Below, in pieces: positions 34,913 to 44,858 of a stretch of 64,000 nucleotides of DNA (position 1 is the first letter of the stretch; each line of letters starts with the position of its first letter). The notes under the pieces were generated by a model. It searched no databases and was not told where the DNA came from. It worked only from the letters and a program-made list of their open reading frames with translations. Origin of the DNA: Sphingobacterium corticibacterium (GTDB taxonomy: Bacteria; Bacteroidota; Bacteroidia; Sphingobacteriales; Sphingobacteriaceae); the NCBI RefSeq assembly GCF_004208525.1, contig NZ_SGIT01000001.1, positions 1,488,001-1,552,000 on the forward strand. The letters run 5' to 3'. The position numbers were made by a program, and so were the translations under genes.

Positions 34913-35806
34913 ATGCAACAAACATCCATCGCTATATATGGCAGGGCTTTCAATTCATCCGTTGTTCCCTATGTTGAACAATTGTTTTCCTATTTGAAAG
35001 AAAAAGACGTCACCGTATATATATATTCTGATTTCTACGATTTTTTAAAGGGACAATTGGACTGTCCGGACACTTTTCTACGTTACTACAACCACCACGA
35101 TCTCCCGCAAAATATTTTGTTTTTACTCAGTCTAGGTGGTGACGGCACGATGCTATCCGCCGTATCACAGATTCGCGATTCAGGCATTCCGATTGCGGGA
35201 ATTAATTTTGGTCGTCTCGGTTTTTTGGCATCCATTCACAAAACAAAGATCATCCAAGCGCTTGATAATATTTTTGCAGGACATTACACGTTGCAAGCGC
35301 GGGATTTGTTAGAAGTAAGCAGTGATCAGCAGGGAATTTTCGGAGACACCAACTTTGCGTTGAATGACATCACAGTTTTTCGTCATGATACATCGTCCAT
35401 GATTACGATCAATGTCTCTTTAAACGGCGAAGCTTTGAATTCGTATTGGGCAGATGGCGTTATCATCGCCACGCCTACGGGTTCTACAGCGTATTCCCTA
35501 AGCTGCGGCGGCCCTATTATCATGCCCGGAAGTGGCAATTTTGTCATTACACCTGTTGCTCCACACAATTTAAATGTCCGTCCAATTGTGATCTCGGCAG
35601 ATAGTGAATTGGAGCTGGATATTGAAAGTCGAACAGACAAGTATATTCTCAGTTGCGACTCTCAAAATGAAACGTTAAATACGACGACCAAACTACGTAT
35701 TAAACGTGCCTCTTTCCGCATACACCTTATCCGCTTAGCATCGGATAGTTTTTTCGGCACCTTACGTGAGAAGTTGCTGTGGGGATTAGATGTTAGAAAT
35801 TATTAA
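34913..35806 (+). CDS. nadK: NAD kinase
   Basis: 297 residues from ATG 34913; a TTG 18 bases upstream is in frame but sits close to the -7 element. It phosphorylates NAD to NADP. The diagnostic LGGDGTML motif (~77-84), the NDI/E-type NFALNDITVF block and the TPTGSTAYSLSCGGP motif (~188-202) are intact. Downstream genes uppS, bamA and skp follow on the same strand in an order that is common in Bacteroidota. Confidence 0.95.
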   Translation: MQQTSIAIYGRAFNSSVVPYVEQLFSYLKEKDVTVYIYSDFYDFLKGQLDCPDTFLRYYNHHDLPQNILFLLSLGGDGTMLSAVSQIRDSGIPIAGINFGRLGFLASIHKTKIIQALDNIFAGHYTLQARDLLEVSSDQQGIFGDTNFALNDITVFRHDTSSMITINVSLNGEALNSYWADGVIIATPTGSTAYSLSCGGPIIMPGSGNFVITPVAPHNLNVRPIVISADSELELDIESRTDKYILSCDSQNETLNTTTKLRIKRASFRIHLIRLASDSFFGTLREKLLWGLDVRNY

Positions 35807-35898
35807 CAATATATTTTAACACAATTTAATGCATCCTTATTACGCTAAAACGTCTATCTTTACACCATAAAACCCGTATAGGAAAGTCCAATAAAAAA

Positions 35899-36636
35899 AT
35901 GAGTTTCAAACAAAAGATAAATCCGAAGGCATTACCACAGCATATAGCTATTATTATGGATGGCAATGGCAGATGGGCAAAAGGCTTCGGAAAGTTACGT
36001 ATCTTCGGACATCAGAATGGTGTCACCGCTGTTCGGGAAGCATTGGAAGGATGTATAGAGATTGGCATACCGTATTTAACGCTTTATGCTTTTTCTTCTG
36101 AAAACTGGAATAGGCCGAAGATAGAGGTCAACGCTTTGATGGAACTGTTAGTGGATACGTTAGCAAAAGAAACCAAAACTTTTCTAGAAAATGATATTCG
36201 TTTAAACGCTATCGGTAATATCGGGGATTTGCCTAAAAACTGCCAAGCAAAATTGGCAGATACCATAGCGCTGACAAAAGATAACAGCAAATGTGTCCTT
36301 ACGCTCGCGTTAAGTTACGGTTCCCGAACGGAAATTATTGATGCGACTAAATCTATTGCTAAACAAGTCGCGGAAGGCAAGTTAAAGGTGGAAGATATTG
36401 ATGAGCGTGTATTCCGCAACAATTTATACACCGTCGGAACACCCGACCCAGACCTCATGATCAGGACAAGCGGTGAGCAGCGGATCAGCAATTATCTTCT
36501 TTATCAAATGGCCTATACAGAATTTTGCTTTCTGGAGAAAATGTGGCCGGAGTTCACAAGAGAAGATCTCTTTAAAGCAGTTTACAACTATCAGCAAAGG
36601 GAGAGAAGATATGGTAAAACAAGCGAACAGCTATAA
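35899..36636 (+). CDS. uppS: Isoprenyl transferase (undecaprenyl diphosphate synthase)
   Basis: 245 residues. It condenses isopentenyl diphosphates onto farnesyl diphosphate to make the C55 lipid carrier for peptidoglycan and O-antigen. The catalytic motif IIMDGNGRWAKG has the essential D21. SSENWNRP (~73-80) and RTSGEQRISNYLLYQ (~194-208) are further cis-prenyltransferase signatures. bamA starts 124 bases downstream. Confidence 0.96.
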   Translation: MSFKQKINPKALPQHIAIIMDGNGRWAKGFGKLRIFGHQNGVTAVREALEGCIEIGIPYLTLYAFSSENWNRPKIEVNALMELLVDTLAKETKTFLENDIRLNAIGNIGDLPKNCQAKLADTIALTKDNSKCVLTLALSYGSRTEIIDATKSIAKQVAEGKLKVEDIDERVFRNNLYTVGTPDPDLMIRTSGEQRISNYLLYQMAYTEFCFLEKMWPEFTREDLFKAVYNYQQRERRYGKTSEQL

Positions 36637-36648
36637 TATTATATTTAT

Positions 36649-36656
36649 TACCTTTG
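36649..36656 (+). promoter_or_regulatory. Possible bamA -7 element
   Basis: TACCTTTG matches TAnnTTTG just after the uppS stop. It would give a ~95-base leader to bamA containing a small AGCCT/AGGCT hairpin. Confidence 0.4.
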
Positions 36657-36759
36657 CACCATCAATTTAGAGCCTAATTAAAAGGCTGGTTATTAATTAT
36701 TTCTTTTAACAAAAATTAACAAGAGATTGGTGTACTTTAGCACCGAGAAAATAGAATAA

Positions 36760-39348
36760 ATGAAGCGCTTACTATATTTAATAACATTTACACTAGTTTT
36801 CGGAGGGCAATCCTTATTCGCTCAAATCCAAGGAAACAACCCGATTAACCTAAACGACCCTGATGACATCAGCTATTTAGATCCTAAAAACTACATCATC
36901 GGCGGTGTACGGGTTTCCGGAACGGAGTATCTGGATAACGATGTATTGATTACCATTTCTAAATTAGTTATAGGCCAATATATCGAAATACCGAGTGAAG
37001 AAACTGCCAATGTTATCAAAACCTTAATGGCGCAAAACTTATTTGACGATGTGCAGTTATATGCCGAAAGGTTTGAGGGAGACAATGTTTATCTGGAAAT
37101 CCGCGTTCGGGAACGTCCGCGTCTTACGCGAATAGAGATTGAAGGTCTGAAAAAGGGAGAGAAAGAGGAAGTACAAAAACGTTTAAATACCAGTTCGGGT
37201 AGGATCGTTAACGAAAACCTACTAAAGACAACCCGCTCTACCATTCAAAAATTTCTTCGGGAAAAGTCTTTCCTTTACCCGGAGATAGAAATCTCCACCA
37301 AAAAAGACAGTGCAGAAACAAACAATGAAATCGTCCTTGTCAACGTCACCAAGAACAAAAAAATTAAGGTGCATCGTGTATATTTTGATGGAAACGAAGA
37401 ATTTTCAGAGCGTCAGTTGCGAAAGTATTTAAAAGGCGTAAAACCTCGTCGTTGGTATCGTATCTTCGGACCCGGTAAATTTAAAGATGACAAATACAAA
37501 GAGGCAAAAGAAAATTTGGTCGCCAAAATGCAAGACAAAGGCTATCGGGATGCCCAAATTATTACGGATAGTATTTCGCGTTATGATAATAATGAGGTAG
37601 ATGTACACATCAGTCTTCACGAAGGTCCTCGTTACTATATGGGTAATATTCAATGGTCTGGAAACTCTAAATACACAGACTCTATCTTGAACCTATTGTT
37701 GGGAATCGAAAAAGGAGATGTATATAGCGAGGAAAAATTAACGACCAAGCTTCAGGGACCTACTCGAAATAGCGATGACATCAGTGCATTATATCAAAAC
37801 GATGGTTACCTGACATTTGGTGTACAGCCCATTATTAAACGTATCTATAACGACACGGTAGATGTAGAAATTGTAATTAGTGAGGGGAAACAATTCACGA
37901 TTAACAATGTTATCGTCAAAGGAAACGATGTCACCAATGATCGGGTCGTATTGCGTTCTATCTATTCCAAACCTGGACAAAAATATTCACGCGAGCTTAT
38001 CATGCGTAGTATCCGTGAAATCTCTCAGCTAGGTATGTTTGATGAACAGAAAATTCAGCCTGACATTCCACAATCGTCTATGAACTATGAAGAGGGAACA
38101 ACGGATATTGTCTTTAATGTTGCTGAAAAGCCATCTGACCAAGTAGAACTTTCTGGAGGATACGGTGCCGGACAGGTCATCGGTACTTTAGGATTAACAT
38201 TTAATAACTTTTCCACAAGCAACCTTTTCAGAAAAGATGCATGGAAACCACTTCCACGTGGAGATGGACAAAAGTTAAGTATCCGTGGTCAGACATCCGG
38301 AAAAAGATACCAATCGTATAGTTTCTCTTTCTCGGAGCCTTGGTTAGGCGGCAAGAAACCGATTTATTTTGGTTTGAGTGCCTATACTTCCAATTCATCC
38401 TATGGTGGTTTTGATTATTTTACGGGACGCCAAATGGTCTCCGACGACCAACTTAGCCGTATCTGGATGACAGGAGTCACCGCTACATTGGGTAAACGTT
38501 TACAATGGCCAGACAACTATTTCCAGGTTAATACTTCATTGTCCTTCCAGCGCTATAAATTGCAAAATTACGGTGGTTATTTCTTATTTGACAATGGGAC
38601 AGCTTATAATATGAACATCACACAGGAAATCAGCCGAAATTCGGTAGATGCTCCGATTTATCCTACTTCTGGCTCACATTTCAAATTTTCCGTACAGTTA
38701 ACACCACCTTACTCTGCTTGGAACAATATCGATTATCAAAACGCAGCGAGCGAGGTTAAATACAAATGGACAGAATACCATAAATGGAAATTTGACAGCC
38801 AGTGGTATACGCGAATAGTAGGCAAATTAGTTTTGAAAAGCCAAGCTCAGTTTGGTTATTTAGGCAATTACACCGATAGAACGGAAACGTCCACGTTCGA
38901 ACGCTTTAAACTAGGAGGTGATGGTATGATGGGCTTTGACTTCCTTCAAGGTTCTGAAATTATTGCCATGCGGGGTTATGCTAATGGCACCATTATTCCC
39001 GAATCCACCGGATCTCAAAACAATGGTATAAATAGAGCAATCAATTCCGGTAGCCCTATCTATGCAAAATATCAGCTCGAGCTTCGCCACCCGGTTATGC
39101 TAAACGAACAAGCAACCGTATTTGTTCTAGCGTTTGCAGAGGCAGGCAATACCTGGAATAAATTCAGCGAGGTCAATCCATTTAAAATGCGTCGCTCAGC
39201 CGGTATAGGTGCGCGTATTTTCCTTCCTATCTTTGGTATGTTGGGTATCGATTATGGTCACGCCTTCGATCCAATTCCGGGTTTACAGTCCAGCCAATGG
39301 AAACAGAACTTTACATTTAGTATATTACAAAACATGGGAGGCTTTTAA
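36760..39348 (+). CDS. bamA: Outer-membrane protein assembly factor BamA
   Basis: 862 residues. Sec signal peptide (~1-22, cleavage near SLFAQ), then a string of POTRA domains (~45-470; for instance VRVSGTEYLDNDV, YFDGNEEFSERQL and VIVKGNDVTNDRV). The C-terminal 16-strand beta barrel (~480-862) includes GGYGAGQVIGTLGLTF and the final ...FTFSILQNMGGF. BamA folds and inserts beta-barrel proteins into the outer membrane. Two Skp-like chaperone genes follow directly, the typical arrangement. Essential in Gram-negatives. Confidence 0.96.
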   Translation: MKRLLYLITFTLVFGGQSLFAQIQGNNPINLNDPDDISYLDPKNYIIGGVRVSGTEYLDNDVLITISKLVIGQYIEIPSEETANVIKTLMAQNLFDDVQLYAERFEGDNVYLEIRVRERPRLTRIEIEGLKKGEKEEVQKRLNTSSGRIVNENLLKTTRSTIQKFLREKSFLYPEIEISTKKDSAETNNEIVLVNVTKNKKIKVHRVYFDGNEEFSERQLRKYLKGVKPRRWYRIFGPGKFKDDKYKEAKENLVAKMQDKGYRDAQIITDSISRYDNNEVDVHISLHEGPRYYMGNIQWSGNSKYTDSILNLLLGIEKGDVYSEEKLTTKLQGPTRNSDDISALYQNDGYLTFGVQPIIKRIYNDTVDVEIVISEGKQFTINNVIVKGNDVTNDRVVLRSIYSKPGQKYSRELIMRSIREISQLGMFDEQKIQPDIPQSSMNYEEGTTDIVFNVAEKPSDQVELSGGYGAGQVIGTLGLTFNNFSTSNLFRKDAWKPLPRGDGQKLSIRGQTSGKRYQSYSFSFSEPWLGGKKPIYFGLSAYTSNSSYGGFDYFTGRQMVSDDQLSRIWMTGVTATLGKRLQWPDNYFQVNTSLSFQRYKLQNYGGYFLFDNGTAYNMNITQEISRNSVDAPIYPTSGSHFKFSVQLTPPYSAWNNIDYQNAASEVKYKWTEYHKWKFDSQWYTRIVGKLVLKSQAQFGYLGNYTDRTETSTFERFKLGGDGMMGFDFLQGSEIIAMRGYANGTIIPESTGSQNNGINRAINSGSPIYAKYQLELRHPVMLNEQATVFVLAFAEAGNTWNKFSEVNPFKMRRSAGIGARIFLPIFGMLGIDYGHAFDPIPGLQSSQWKQNFTFSILQNMGGF

Positions 39349-39398
39349 ACTTTTTGGAACTATAATTGTCCTAAAATTTAGAAAATAAGTATATAGAA

Positions 39399-39932
39399 AT
39401 GAAAAAGATAATATTTGTCATCAGTTTAGTTATAGCTTCCGTAACGCTAGCCTCCGCGCAGCGTTTAGCTTATGTAGATTCTGAATATATTTTGAAACAT
39501 ATCCCTGAATATACCGCGGCACAAAAGCAATTGGATGATCTCTCCACCAAATGGCAAGCTGAGGTTGATAAACAATACGAGGAGATTGAAAAGCTGTACC
39601 AAGCGTATCAAAATGATCAAGTATTGTTGAATGAGGATATGCGTCGTCGTAGAGAGGATGAAATTGTCAATAAAGAAAAACAAGTAAAAGATTTCCAACG
39701 TCAAAAATTTGGCTTCGAAGGCGATCTATATAAAGAGCGGATTCGTTTGATACAACCTATTCAAGATCGGATATCCAATGCGATACAGGAACTAGCAAAA
39801 AGCGAAAGTTTGGATTTAATTCTGGACAAAGGTAGTGAGGTGGCCATTCTATTCGCAAATCCTAGTTTGGACAAAAGTAATGACATCATTACAAAATTAG
39901 GTTTAAAACCGAATCCAAGCTTGGCGAATTAA
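39399..39932 (+). CDS. OmpH/Skp family periplasmic chaperone, copy 1
   Basis: 177 residues with a signal peptide (MKKIIFVISLVIASVTLASA). The start of the mature protein (QRLAYVDSEYILKHIPEY) is the OmpH motif. It is followed by a long coiled-coil region (~45-130) rich in Lys, Glu and Gln that forms the tentacles holding unfolded outer-membrane proteins. It acts in the periplasm with BamA, whose gene ends 50 bases upstream. A second paralog follows. Confidence 0.92.
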   Translation: MKKIIFVISLVIASVTLASAQRLAYVDSEYILKHIPEYTAAQKQLDDLSTKWQAEVDKQYEEIEKLYQAYQNDQVLLNEDMRRRREDEIVNKEKQVKDFQRQKFGFEGDLYKERIRLIQPIQDRISNAIQELAKSESLDLILDKGSEVAILFANPSLDKSNDIITKLGLKPNPSLAN

Positions 39933-40031
39933 TTTTTTTATTATACTTGTAGCAAGAAGTTGCAATTAATTATTAACGTTATATTTATAAAACAAAAAAG
40001 TGTTTTGGTTGATAAAAGAGAACCAAACAAA

Positions 40032-40634
40032 ATGATTAAAATGAGAAGAATGAAAAATTTATTTAGAAGTGTAGCTTTAGTAGCGGTGGTGTTTTTGGGC
40101 GTACAACAGGTAAATGCTCAACAAAAGATTGGTCATATCAATGCGGATGAAATTTTTCAGTTGACTCCTGAATTTAAGACGGCAAATGACCAGTTGAGAA
40201 CGTTAAACGAGACGAAGACCCAGGAATTACAGGGGATGTATGCAGAGTTTCAAAAGAAGCAAACCGAAGCTAACGAGAAATACAGAAGCCGTAGTGAGGC
40301 AAACAAGGAGACCATTGATGCAGAGCTACAAACATTAGGCGAAGAGCTTCAGAACATTGAGCAACGTATACAGGAAGTACAACGTGTCGCACAGGAAGAT
40401 ATGGGTAAAAAGCAACAAGAACTTTTGACACCTATCCAAACCAAAGTAATAAATGCTATCAATTCTGTAGCTAAAGAAAAAGGGTACGCATATGTACTTG
40501 ATACATCATCCGGAAACGTTATTTACTTCCAAGGTGGAGAAGATATATCGATGGACGTGCGTTCAAAATTAGGTATTAGCCCCGATGCTAAACCAGTAAC
40601 ACCAGCTGTACCTACAGAACAACCTCTACAGTAA
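40032..40634 (+). CDS. OmpH/Skp family periplasmic chaperone, copy 2
   Basis: About 200 residues from ATG 40032; in-frame ATGs at 40041 and 40050 are also possible, the last giving the most typical signal peptide (MKNLFRSVALVAVVFLG, cleavage near NAQQ). The mature protein starts QKIGHINADEIFQLTPEF and has a central coiled coil (~70-150). The tail is proline-rich (PDAKPVTPAVPTEQP), unlike copy 1. Same periplasmic chaperone role is expected; why two copies are kept is unknown. A strong terminator ends the run. Confidence 0.9.
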   Translation: MIKMRRMKNLFRSVALVAVVFLGVQQVNAQQKIGHINADEIFQLTPEFKTANDQLRTLNETKTQELQGMYAEFQKKQTEANEKYRSRSEANKETIDAELQTLGEELQNIEQRIQEVQRVAQEDMGKKQQELLTPIQTKVINAINSVAKEKGYAYVLDTSSGNVIYFQGGEDISMDVRSKLGISPDAKPVTPAVPTEQPLQ

Positions 40635-40660
40635 AAGTAGACAAAAATGTATAAACAAAA

Positions 40661-40697
40661 ACAAAGGAGATCTTAAGGGATCTCCTTTGTTTTTTTA
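40661..40697 (+). terminator. Terminator of the bamA-skp run
   Basis: Perfect 12-bp stem ACAAAGGAGATC / GATCTCCTTTGT with a 6-nt loop, then T7. Confidence 0.92.
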
Positions 40698-40731
40698 AGA
40701 ATTTTCGCCCCTTTTGTCAGCCTATAAAAAA

Positions 40732-40750
40732 AGGAGCCTCAAAGACTCCT
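40732..40750 (-). terminator. Terminator of the thrS-infC-rpmI-rplT run
   Basis: On the minus strand AGGAG pairs with CTCCT around a 9-nt loop and is followed by T7; 39 bases beyond the rplT stop. The stem is short. Confidence 0.7.
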
Positions 40751-40788
40751 CTCTAAAATATCTAACAAATTGATAACGGGTTAAAACT

Positions 40789-41133
40789 TTATTTTACGGT
40801 ATCAACTACTGCTTTGAAAGCATCTGGATTATTCATCGCTAAATCAGCCAACACCTTACGGTTTAGACCGATGTTCTTAGCGTTTAATTTACCAATCAAC
40901 TGAGAATAAGAAATTCCGTGTTGACGTGCGCCTGCATTGATACGTTGAATCCATAAAGCTCTGAACTCGCGTTTTTTGGTTTTACGGTCACGGTATGCGT
41001 ACTGTAAACCTTTTTCTACTGTATTTTTAGCAATAGTATAAACTTTGCTTCTTGAACCAAAATAGCCTTTGGCCATTTTCATGATTCTTTTTCTTCTTCT
41101 TCTCGAAGCTACTGCGTTAACCGAACGTGGCAT
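40789..41133 (-). CDS. rplT: Large ribosomal subunit protein bL20
   Basis: 114 residues, very basic. It begins [26 protein letters not shown], the universal L20 N-terminal extension (shown here as the stretch ~1-26), with the conserved [20 protein letters not shown] block (~46-65). L20 is an assembly protein for the 50S subunit and in many bacteria represses the infC-rpmI-rplT mRNA. The 101-base spacer before it could hold such a regulatory fold; I cannot assign one. Confidence 0.98.
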   Translation of the reverse strand: MPRSVNAVASRRRRKRIMKMAKGYFGSRSKVYTIAKNTVEKGLQYAYRDRKTKKREFRALWIQRINAGARQHGISYSQLIGKLNAKNIGLNRKVLADLAMNNPDAFKAVVDTVK

Positions 41134-41234
41134 ATTATTTTAAATTTAGTTTGGTACAAGGTGTTACGTTTTTCAGCAATCTTACTACCCAATACCCGGT
41201 TAAAAAATTATTATTATAAAAATTGAAATAAAAC

Positions 41235-41435
41235 TTATTTACCGATACCAAGCATACGTTTTACGTTGCCCATATCCGCATCAGAAACATAACTTGTTTG
41301 TGTCAAATTACGTTTTTGTTTTGTTTCCTTTTTTGTCAAGATATGGCTTTTATAAGCACTTTTTCTTGCAATTTTACCTGTTCCAGTCAATTTAAAGCGT
41401 TTTTTCGCGCTGGAATTGGTTTTTACTTTTGGCAT
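41235..41435 (-). CDS. rpmI: Large ribosomal subunit protein bL35
   Basis: 66 residues, lysine-rich. [20 protein letters not shown] is the L35 hallmark, and [17 protein letters not shown] follows. Standard position between infC and rplT. Confidence 0.98.
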   Translation of the reverse strand: MPKVKTNSSAKKRFKLTGTGKIARKSAYKSHILTKKETKQKRNLTQTSYVSDADMGNVKRMLGIGK

Positions 41436-41476
41436 AATGAAATTAAATTTTATATCAATCTGTTAGATTCTCGTAT

Positions 41477-42040
41477 TTATTTTTTCGGAGCAGTCTTTGG
41501 AGCAAGCGTTAAGAACATTCGCTTACCTTCTAGTTTAGGCAGCAATTCTACTTTTCCATAATCCTCCAATGCTTGCGCGAAGCGCAACAACAAAATCTCG
41601 CCCTGTTCTTTGAAAACGATAGCACGTCCTTTAAAGTGCACGTATGCACGAACTTTCTCGCCGTTCTCCAAAAACTTCATGGCGTGTTTTAGTTTAAACT
41701 CAAAATCGTGATCACTGGTATTTGGTCCAAAACGGATCTCCTTAACAACAGTCTGTTTAGCATTCGCTTTAATCTCCTTCTGCTTCTTCTTCTGCTCGTA
41801 TACAAACTTGCTATAATCAATGACTCTACAAACAGGAGGATTGGCATTTGGCGAAATCTCCACTAGGTCAAGTTCCAACTCTTCGGCCATTTCTAATGCT
41901 TTACGAGTAGGATAAATGCCTTGCTCAACATTATCACCCACCAAGCGTACCTCGGGTACTCTGATGAATTCATTAATGCGATGTTCTGGTTCTTTCTTTC
42001 TCATTGGCGGTCTAAAACCACCTGATCTTTTTAATGCCAA
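41477..42040 (-). CDS. infC: Translation initiation factor IF-3, probable non-ATG start
   Basis: 187 residues if translation starts at the TTG complementary to 42038-42040. An internal ATG (complement 42002-42004) would give 175 residues starting [15 protein letters not shown]-3 binds the 30S subunit and proofreads start codons. The N-domain ([15 protein letters not shown]), linker and C-domain ([18 protein letters not shown]) are all present, and length is normal. In E. coli infC uses AUU so that IF-3 limits its own synthesis; a TTG start here would fit the same logic. thrS ends 11 bases upstream. Confidence 0.95.
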   Translation of the reverse strand: MALKRSGGFRPPMRKKEPEHRINEFIRVPEVRLVGDNVEQGIYPTRKALEMAEELELDLVEISPNANPPVCRVIDYSKFVYEQKKKQKEIKANAKQTVVKEIRFGPNTSDHDFEFKLKHAMKFLENGEKVRAYVHFKGRAIVFKEQGEILLLRFAQALEDYGKVELLPKLEGKRMFLTLAPKTAPKK

Positions 42041-42051
42041 ATGTTTAAATA

Positions 42052-43977
42052 TTAAACGGTTATTTCTTTAATTAATAATTCCTTAAATGCCTGTGGACTC
42101 ATGGAGCCTAGATCTACCGACCCGTGTTTACGAACAGAAACTGTGCCATTTTCCACCTCTTTTTCCCCTACAATCAACATATAAGGGATTTTTTTCACTT
42201 CCGCATCACGAATCTTTCGACCAACCTTCTCATCACGAACGTCAATCAGTCCGCAAATATCGGAATTATTTAGCGAATCTAAAAGAGTTTTTGCAGTTTC
42301 TTCGTATTTTTCGGACACCGGCAAAATTATAAATTGCTCTGGAGCAAGCCATAATGGAAATTGCCCCCCACAATGCTCTATAAGCACCGCAATAAATCGT
42401 TCCAAGGACCCAAACGGCGCGCGGTGAATCATTACCGGACGATGTTTTTGATTGTCGCTACCCGTATATTCCAGCTCAAAACGTTCCGGCAGATTATAAT
42501 CTACTTGAATGGTACCCAACTGCCATTTTCGCCCCAAAGCATCCTTTACCATAAAATCAAGTTTAGGGCCGTAAAACGCCGCCTCACCATATTCAACGAC
42601 AGTAGAAAGCCCCTTCTCTGCAGCCGCTTCCATAATTGCCGTTTCCGCAAGGTTCCAATTTTCATCCGTGCCGATATATTTTGTCTTGTTCTCCGGATCA
42701 CGCAAGGAAACTTGGGCTGTATAATCTTCAAAACCCAGTGCATTAAACACATACAACGTCAAGTCGATTACCTTTTTAAATTCCTCCTTCACCTGGTCTG
42801 GCCGACAGAACAAGTGAGCATCATCTTGTGTAAATCCCCTTACACGCGTTAGACCGTGTAATTCGCCAGATTGTTCGTAACGATAAACGGTACCGAATTC
42901 GGCAAACCGTACAGGCAAGTCTTTATAGGAACGAGGTTTTGTCTTATAGATCTCGCAATGGTGCGGACAGTTCATCGGTTTCAGAAAAAACTCTTCTCCC
43001 TCCACCGGGGTCTGAATAGGCTGGAACGAATCTTCCCCATACTTCTCGTAATGTCCCGAAGTGATATACAATTGCTTATGTCCGATGTGTGGTGTCACAA
43101 CAGGCTCATAACCTGCCTTTACCTGCGCCCGTTGCAAAAATTCCTGTAATTTTTGACGAAGAGTAGCTCCCTTAGGCAACCAAAGTGGCAACCCCGCTCC
43201 TACTTTTTCGGAAAAAGCAAAAAGCTCCAATTCTTTTCCGAGCTTACGGTGGTCACGCTTCTTCGCTTCCTCAATAAATTTTAGATACTCGGTAAGCTCA
43301 GATGCTTTCGGAAAACTAACGCCATATATACGGGTCAGTTGTTTACGTGTTTCATCCCCCCGCCAATATGCCCCAGCAACATTTGTCAATTTAATGGCTT
43401 TAATAACCCCCGTGTGCGGAATATGCGGTCCACGGCAGAGATCTGTAAAATTGCCCTGTGTGTAGAATGTAATTTTACCATCCTCCAAATCCTTGATCAA
43501 ATCTAGCTTATACTCATCGCCTTTTTCTGTGAAATACGTCAAAGCATCTGCTTTCGAAACGGACTTCCGTTCAAACGTTTCTTTTTGCTTCGCCAGTTCC
43601 AACATTTTGTCTTCAATCTGCTTGAAATCGTCGGAAGAAAATTCCCGGTCGCCAAAATCTACATCGTAGTAAAATCCCGTTTCAATTGCCGGACCGATCC
43701 CAAATTTTGTCCCCGGATACAACGCCTCCAACGCCTCTGCCAGTAAATGGGCAGACGAATGCCAAAAGGTAGATTTTCCTTTATCATCGTTCCAGGTCAA
43801 TAATTTAACAGAAGCATCTACTTCTATCGCTCTGGATGCATCCCATACTTCACCGTTTACTTCAGCACCTAGCACATTTCTAGCTAGACCTTCAGAAATC
43901 GACTGTGCTACCTGCATAGCCGTAGTTCCTTTTTCATACTGACGGACAGACCCGTCAGGTAACGTAATGTTAATCAT
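42052..43977 (-). CDS. thrS: Threonine--tRNA ligase
   Basis: 641 residues, normal for bacterial ThrRS. Domain order: TGS (~1-60), editing domain with HSSAH (~72-76) and [10 protein letters not shown], then the class II catalytic core with MNCPHHC (~335-341) and [16 protein letters not shown], and a C-terminal anticodon-binding domain. It heads the conserved thrS-infC-rpmI-rplT cluster. No T-box leader is seen, as expected for this phylum. Confidence 0.98.
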   Translation of the reverse strand: MINITLPDGSVRQYEKGTTAMQVAQSISEGLARNVLGAEVNGEVWDASRAIEVDASVKLLTWNDDKGKSTFWHSSAHLLAEALEALYPGTKFGIGPAIETGFYYDVDFGDREFSSDDFKQIEDKMLELAKQKETFERKSVSKADALTYFTEKGDEYKLDLIKDLEDGKITFYTQGNFTDLCRGPHIPHTGVIKAIKLTNVAGAYWRGDETRKQLTRIYGVSFPKASELTEYLKFIEEAKKRDHRKLGKELELFAFSEKVGAGLPLWLPKGATLRQKLQEFLQRAQVKAGYEPVVTPHIGHKQLYITSGHYEKYGEDSFQPIQTPVEGEEFFLKPMNCPHHCEIYKTKPRSYKDLPVRFAEFGTVYRYEQSGELHGLTRVRGFTQDDAHLFCRPDQVKEEFKKVIDLTLYVFNALGFEDYTAQVSLRDPENKTKYIGTDENWNLAETAIMEAAAEKGLSTVVEYGEAAFYGPKLDFMVKDALGRKWQLGTIQVDYNLPERFELEYTGSDNQKHRPVMIHRAPFGSLERFIAVLIEHCGGQFPLWLAPEQFIILPVSEKYEETAKTLLDSLNNSDICGLIDVRDEKVGRKIRDAEVKKIPYMLIVGEKEVENGTVSVRKHGSVDLGSMSPQAFKELLIKEITV

Positions 43978-44116
43978 CTACGAATATGATTTTAATTTAT
44001 AAAAAAATTGAAATTTAACCATTTACAGACCGCCAGCATACTACGCTGTAAATTATCTATAAAGTCTCAAACGCAAAGATATTCAATATCTACAAGAAAC
44101 GGAAGCCGTTTTTTCG

Positions 44117-44124
44117 TACCTTTG
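44117..44124 (+). promoter_or_regulatory. queE -7 element
   Basis: TACCTTTG matches TAnnTTTG exactly, 20 bases before the queE ATG. Confidence 0.5.
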
Positions 44125-44144
44125 TTCTCTCAAAAGGAAAAGCA

Positions 44145-44768
44145 ATGTCAAATCAAGTTCCGGAAGACGGCACGCTACTTCCGCTCATGGAAGAATTTTA
44201 CACGATACAAGGCGAAGGATATCATACGGGAAAGGCGGCATATTTCATTCGTTTAGGGGGGTGTGATGTGGGATGTCATTGGTGTGACGTTAAAGAAAGT
44301 TGGGACGCCGAACTGCATCCGTTGACATCCGCAGATCTCATCGTAGAAAATGCAAAAAAGTTCCCTGCCAAAACCGTGGTTATCACCGGAGGCGAACCCC
44401 TACTCTATAATTTAGATTACCTCACAAGAGGATTAAAAGATGCCGGCATACAAACCTTTATAGAAACATCGGGTGCTTATCCCTTATCTGGTTATTGGGA
44501 CTGGATATGTTTATCGCCTAAAAAATTCAAAGGCCCACGCCCGGACGTATTAAATGCTGCCGGCGAATTAAAGGTCATTGTTTTCAACAAAAGCGATTTT
44601 CAATGGGCAGAAGAACATGCCCGGTTTGTCGGTAAAAATTGCAAGCTATACCTGCAGCCCGAATGGTCTAAAATGACGGAAATGACCCCCTTGATTATCG
44701 AATATGTAAAAGAGAATCCGCAATGGGAAATTTCGCTCCAAACACATAAGTATTTGAATATACCGTAA
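44145..44768 (+). CDS. queE: 7-carboxy-7-deazaguanine synthase (radical SAM)
   Basis: 207 residues. It rearranges carboxy-tetrahydropterin to 7-carboxy-7-deazaguanine in queuosine synthesis. The [4Fe-4S] motif C40-x3-C44-x2-C47 is intact (GGCDVGCHWCDVKESW); the C-x3-C-x2-C form is that of the radical-SAM core. The QGEGYHTGKAA and ITGGEPLLY motifs are characteristic. Other queuosine genes are not in the window. A palindromic terminator follows. Confidence 0.94.
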   Translation: MSNQVPEDGTLLPLMEEFYTIQGEGYHTGKAAYFIRLGGCDVGCHWCDVKESWDAELHPLTSADLIVENAKKFPAKTVVITGGEPLLYNLDYLTRGLKDAGIQTFIETSGAYPLSGYWDWICLSPKKFKGPRPDVLNAAGELKVIVFNKSDFQWAEEHARFVGKNCKLYLQPEWSKMTEMTPLIIEYVKENPQWEISLQTHKYLNIP

Positions 44769-44778
44769 CGTGTTACTT

Positions 44779-44800
44779 GTACTTTTTTAGAAAAAAGTAC
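44779..44800. terminator. Bidirectional terminator / dispersed-type hairpin
   Basis: GTACTTTTTT-AG-AAAAAAGTAC is a perfect 10-bp palindrome between the convergent queE and oxidoreductase genes, followed by GCAAAAAATC. It has T-tracts inside the stem on both strands. Confidence 0.65.
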
Positions 44801-44858
44801 GCAAAAAATCTTCGCTGAATAGTTTAATACGACACCAAGTGTTAAAGAGGGGATAATA

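Noticed and set aside
42361..42852. 163-codon plus-strand ORF antisense to thrS
   Set aside because: Antisense of a highly conserved synthetase gene; the product has no recognisable domain.
43978..44144. T-box leader before thrS
   Set aside because: No specifier stem or antiterminator pattern, and T-boxes are not expected in this phylum.
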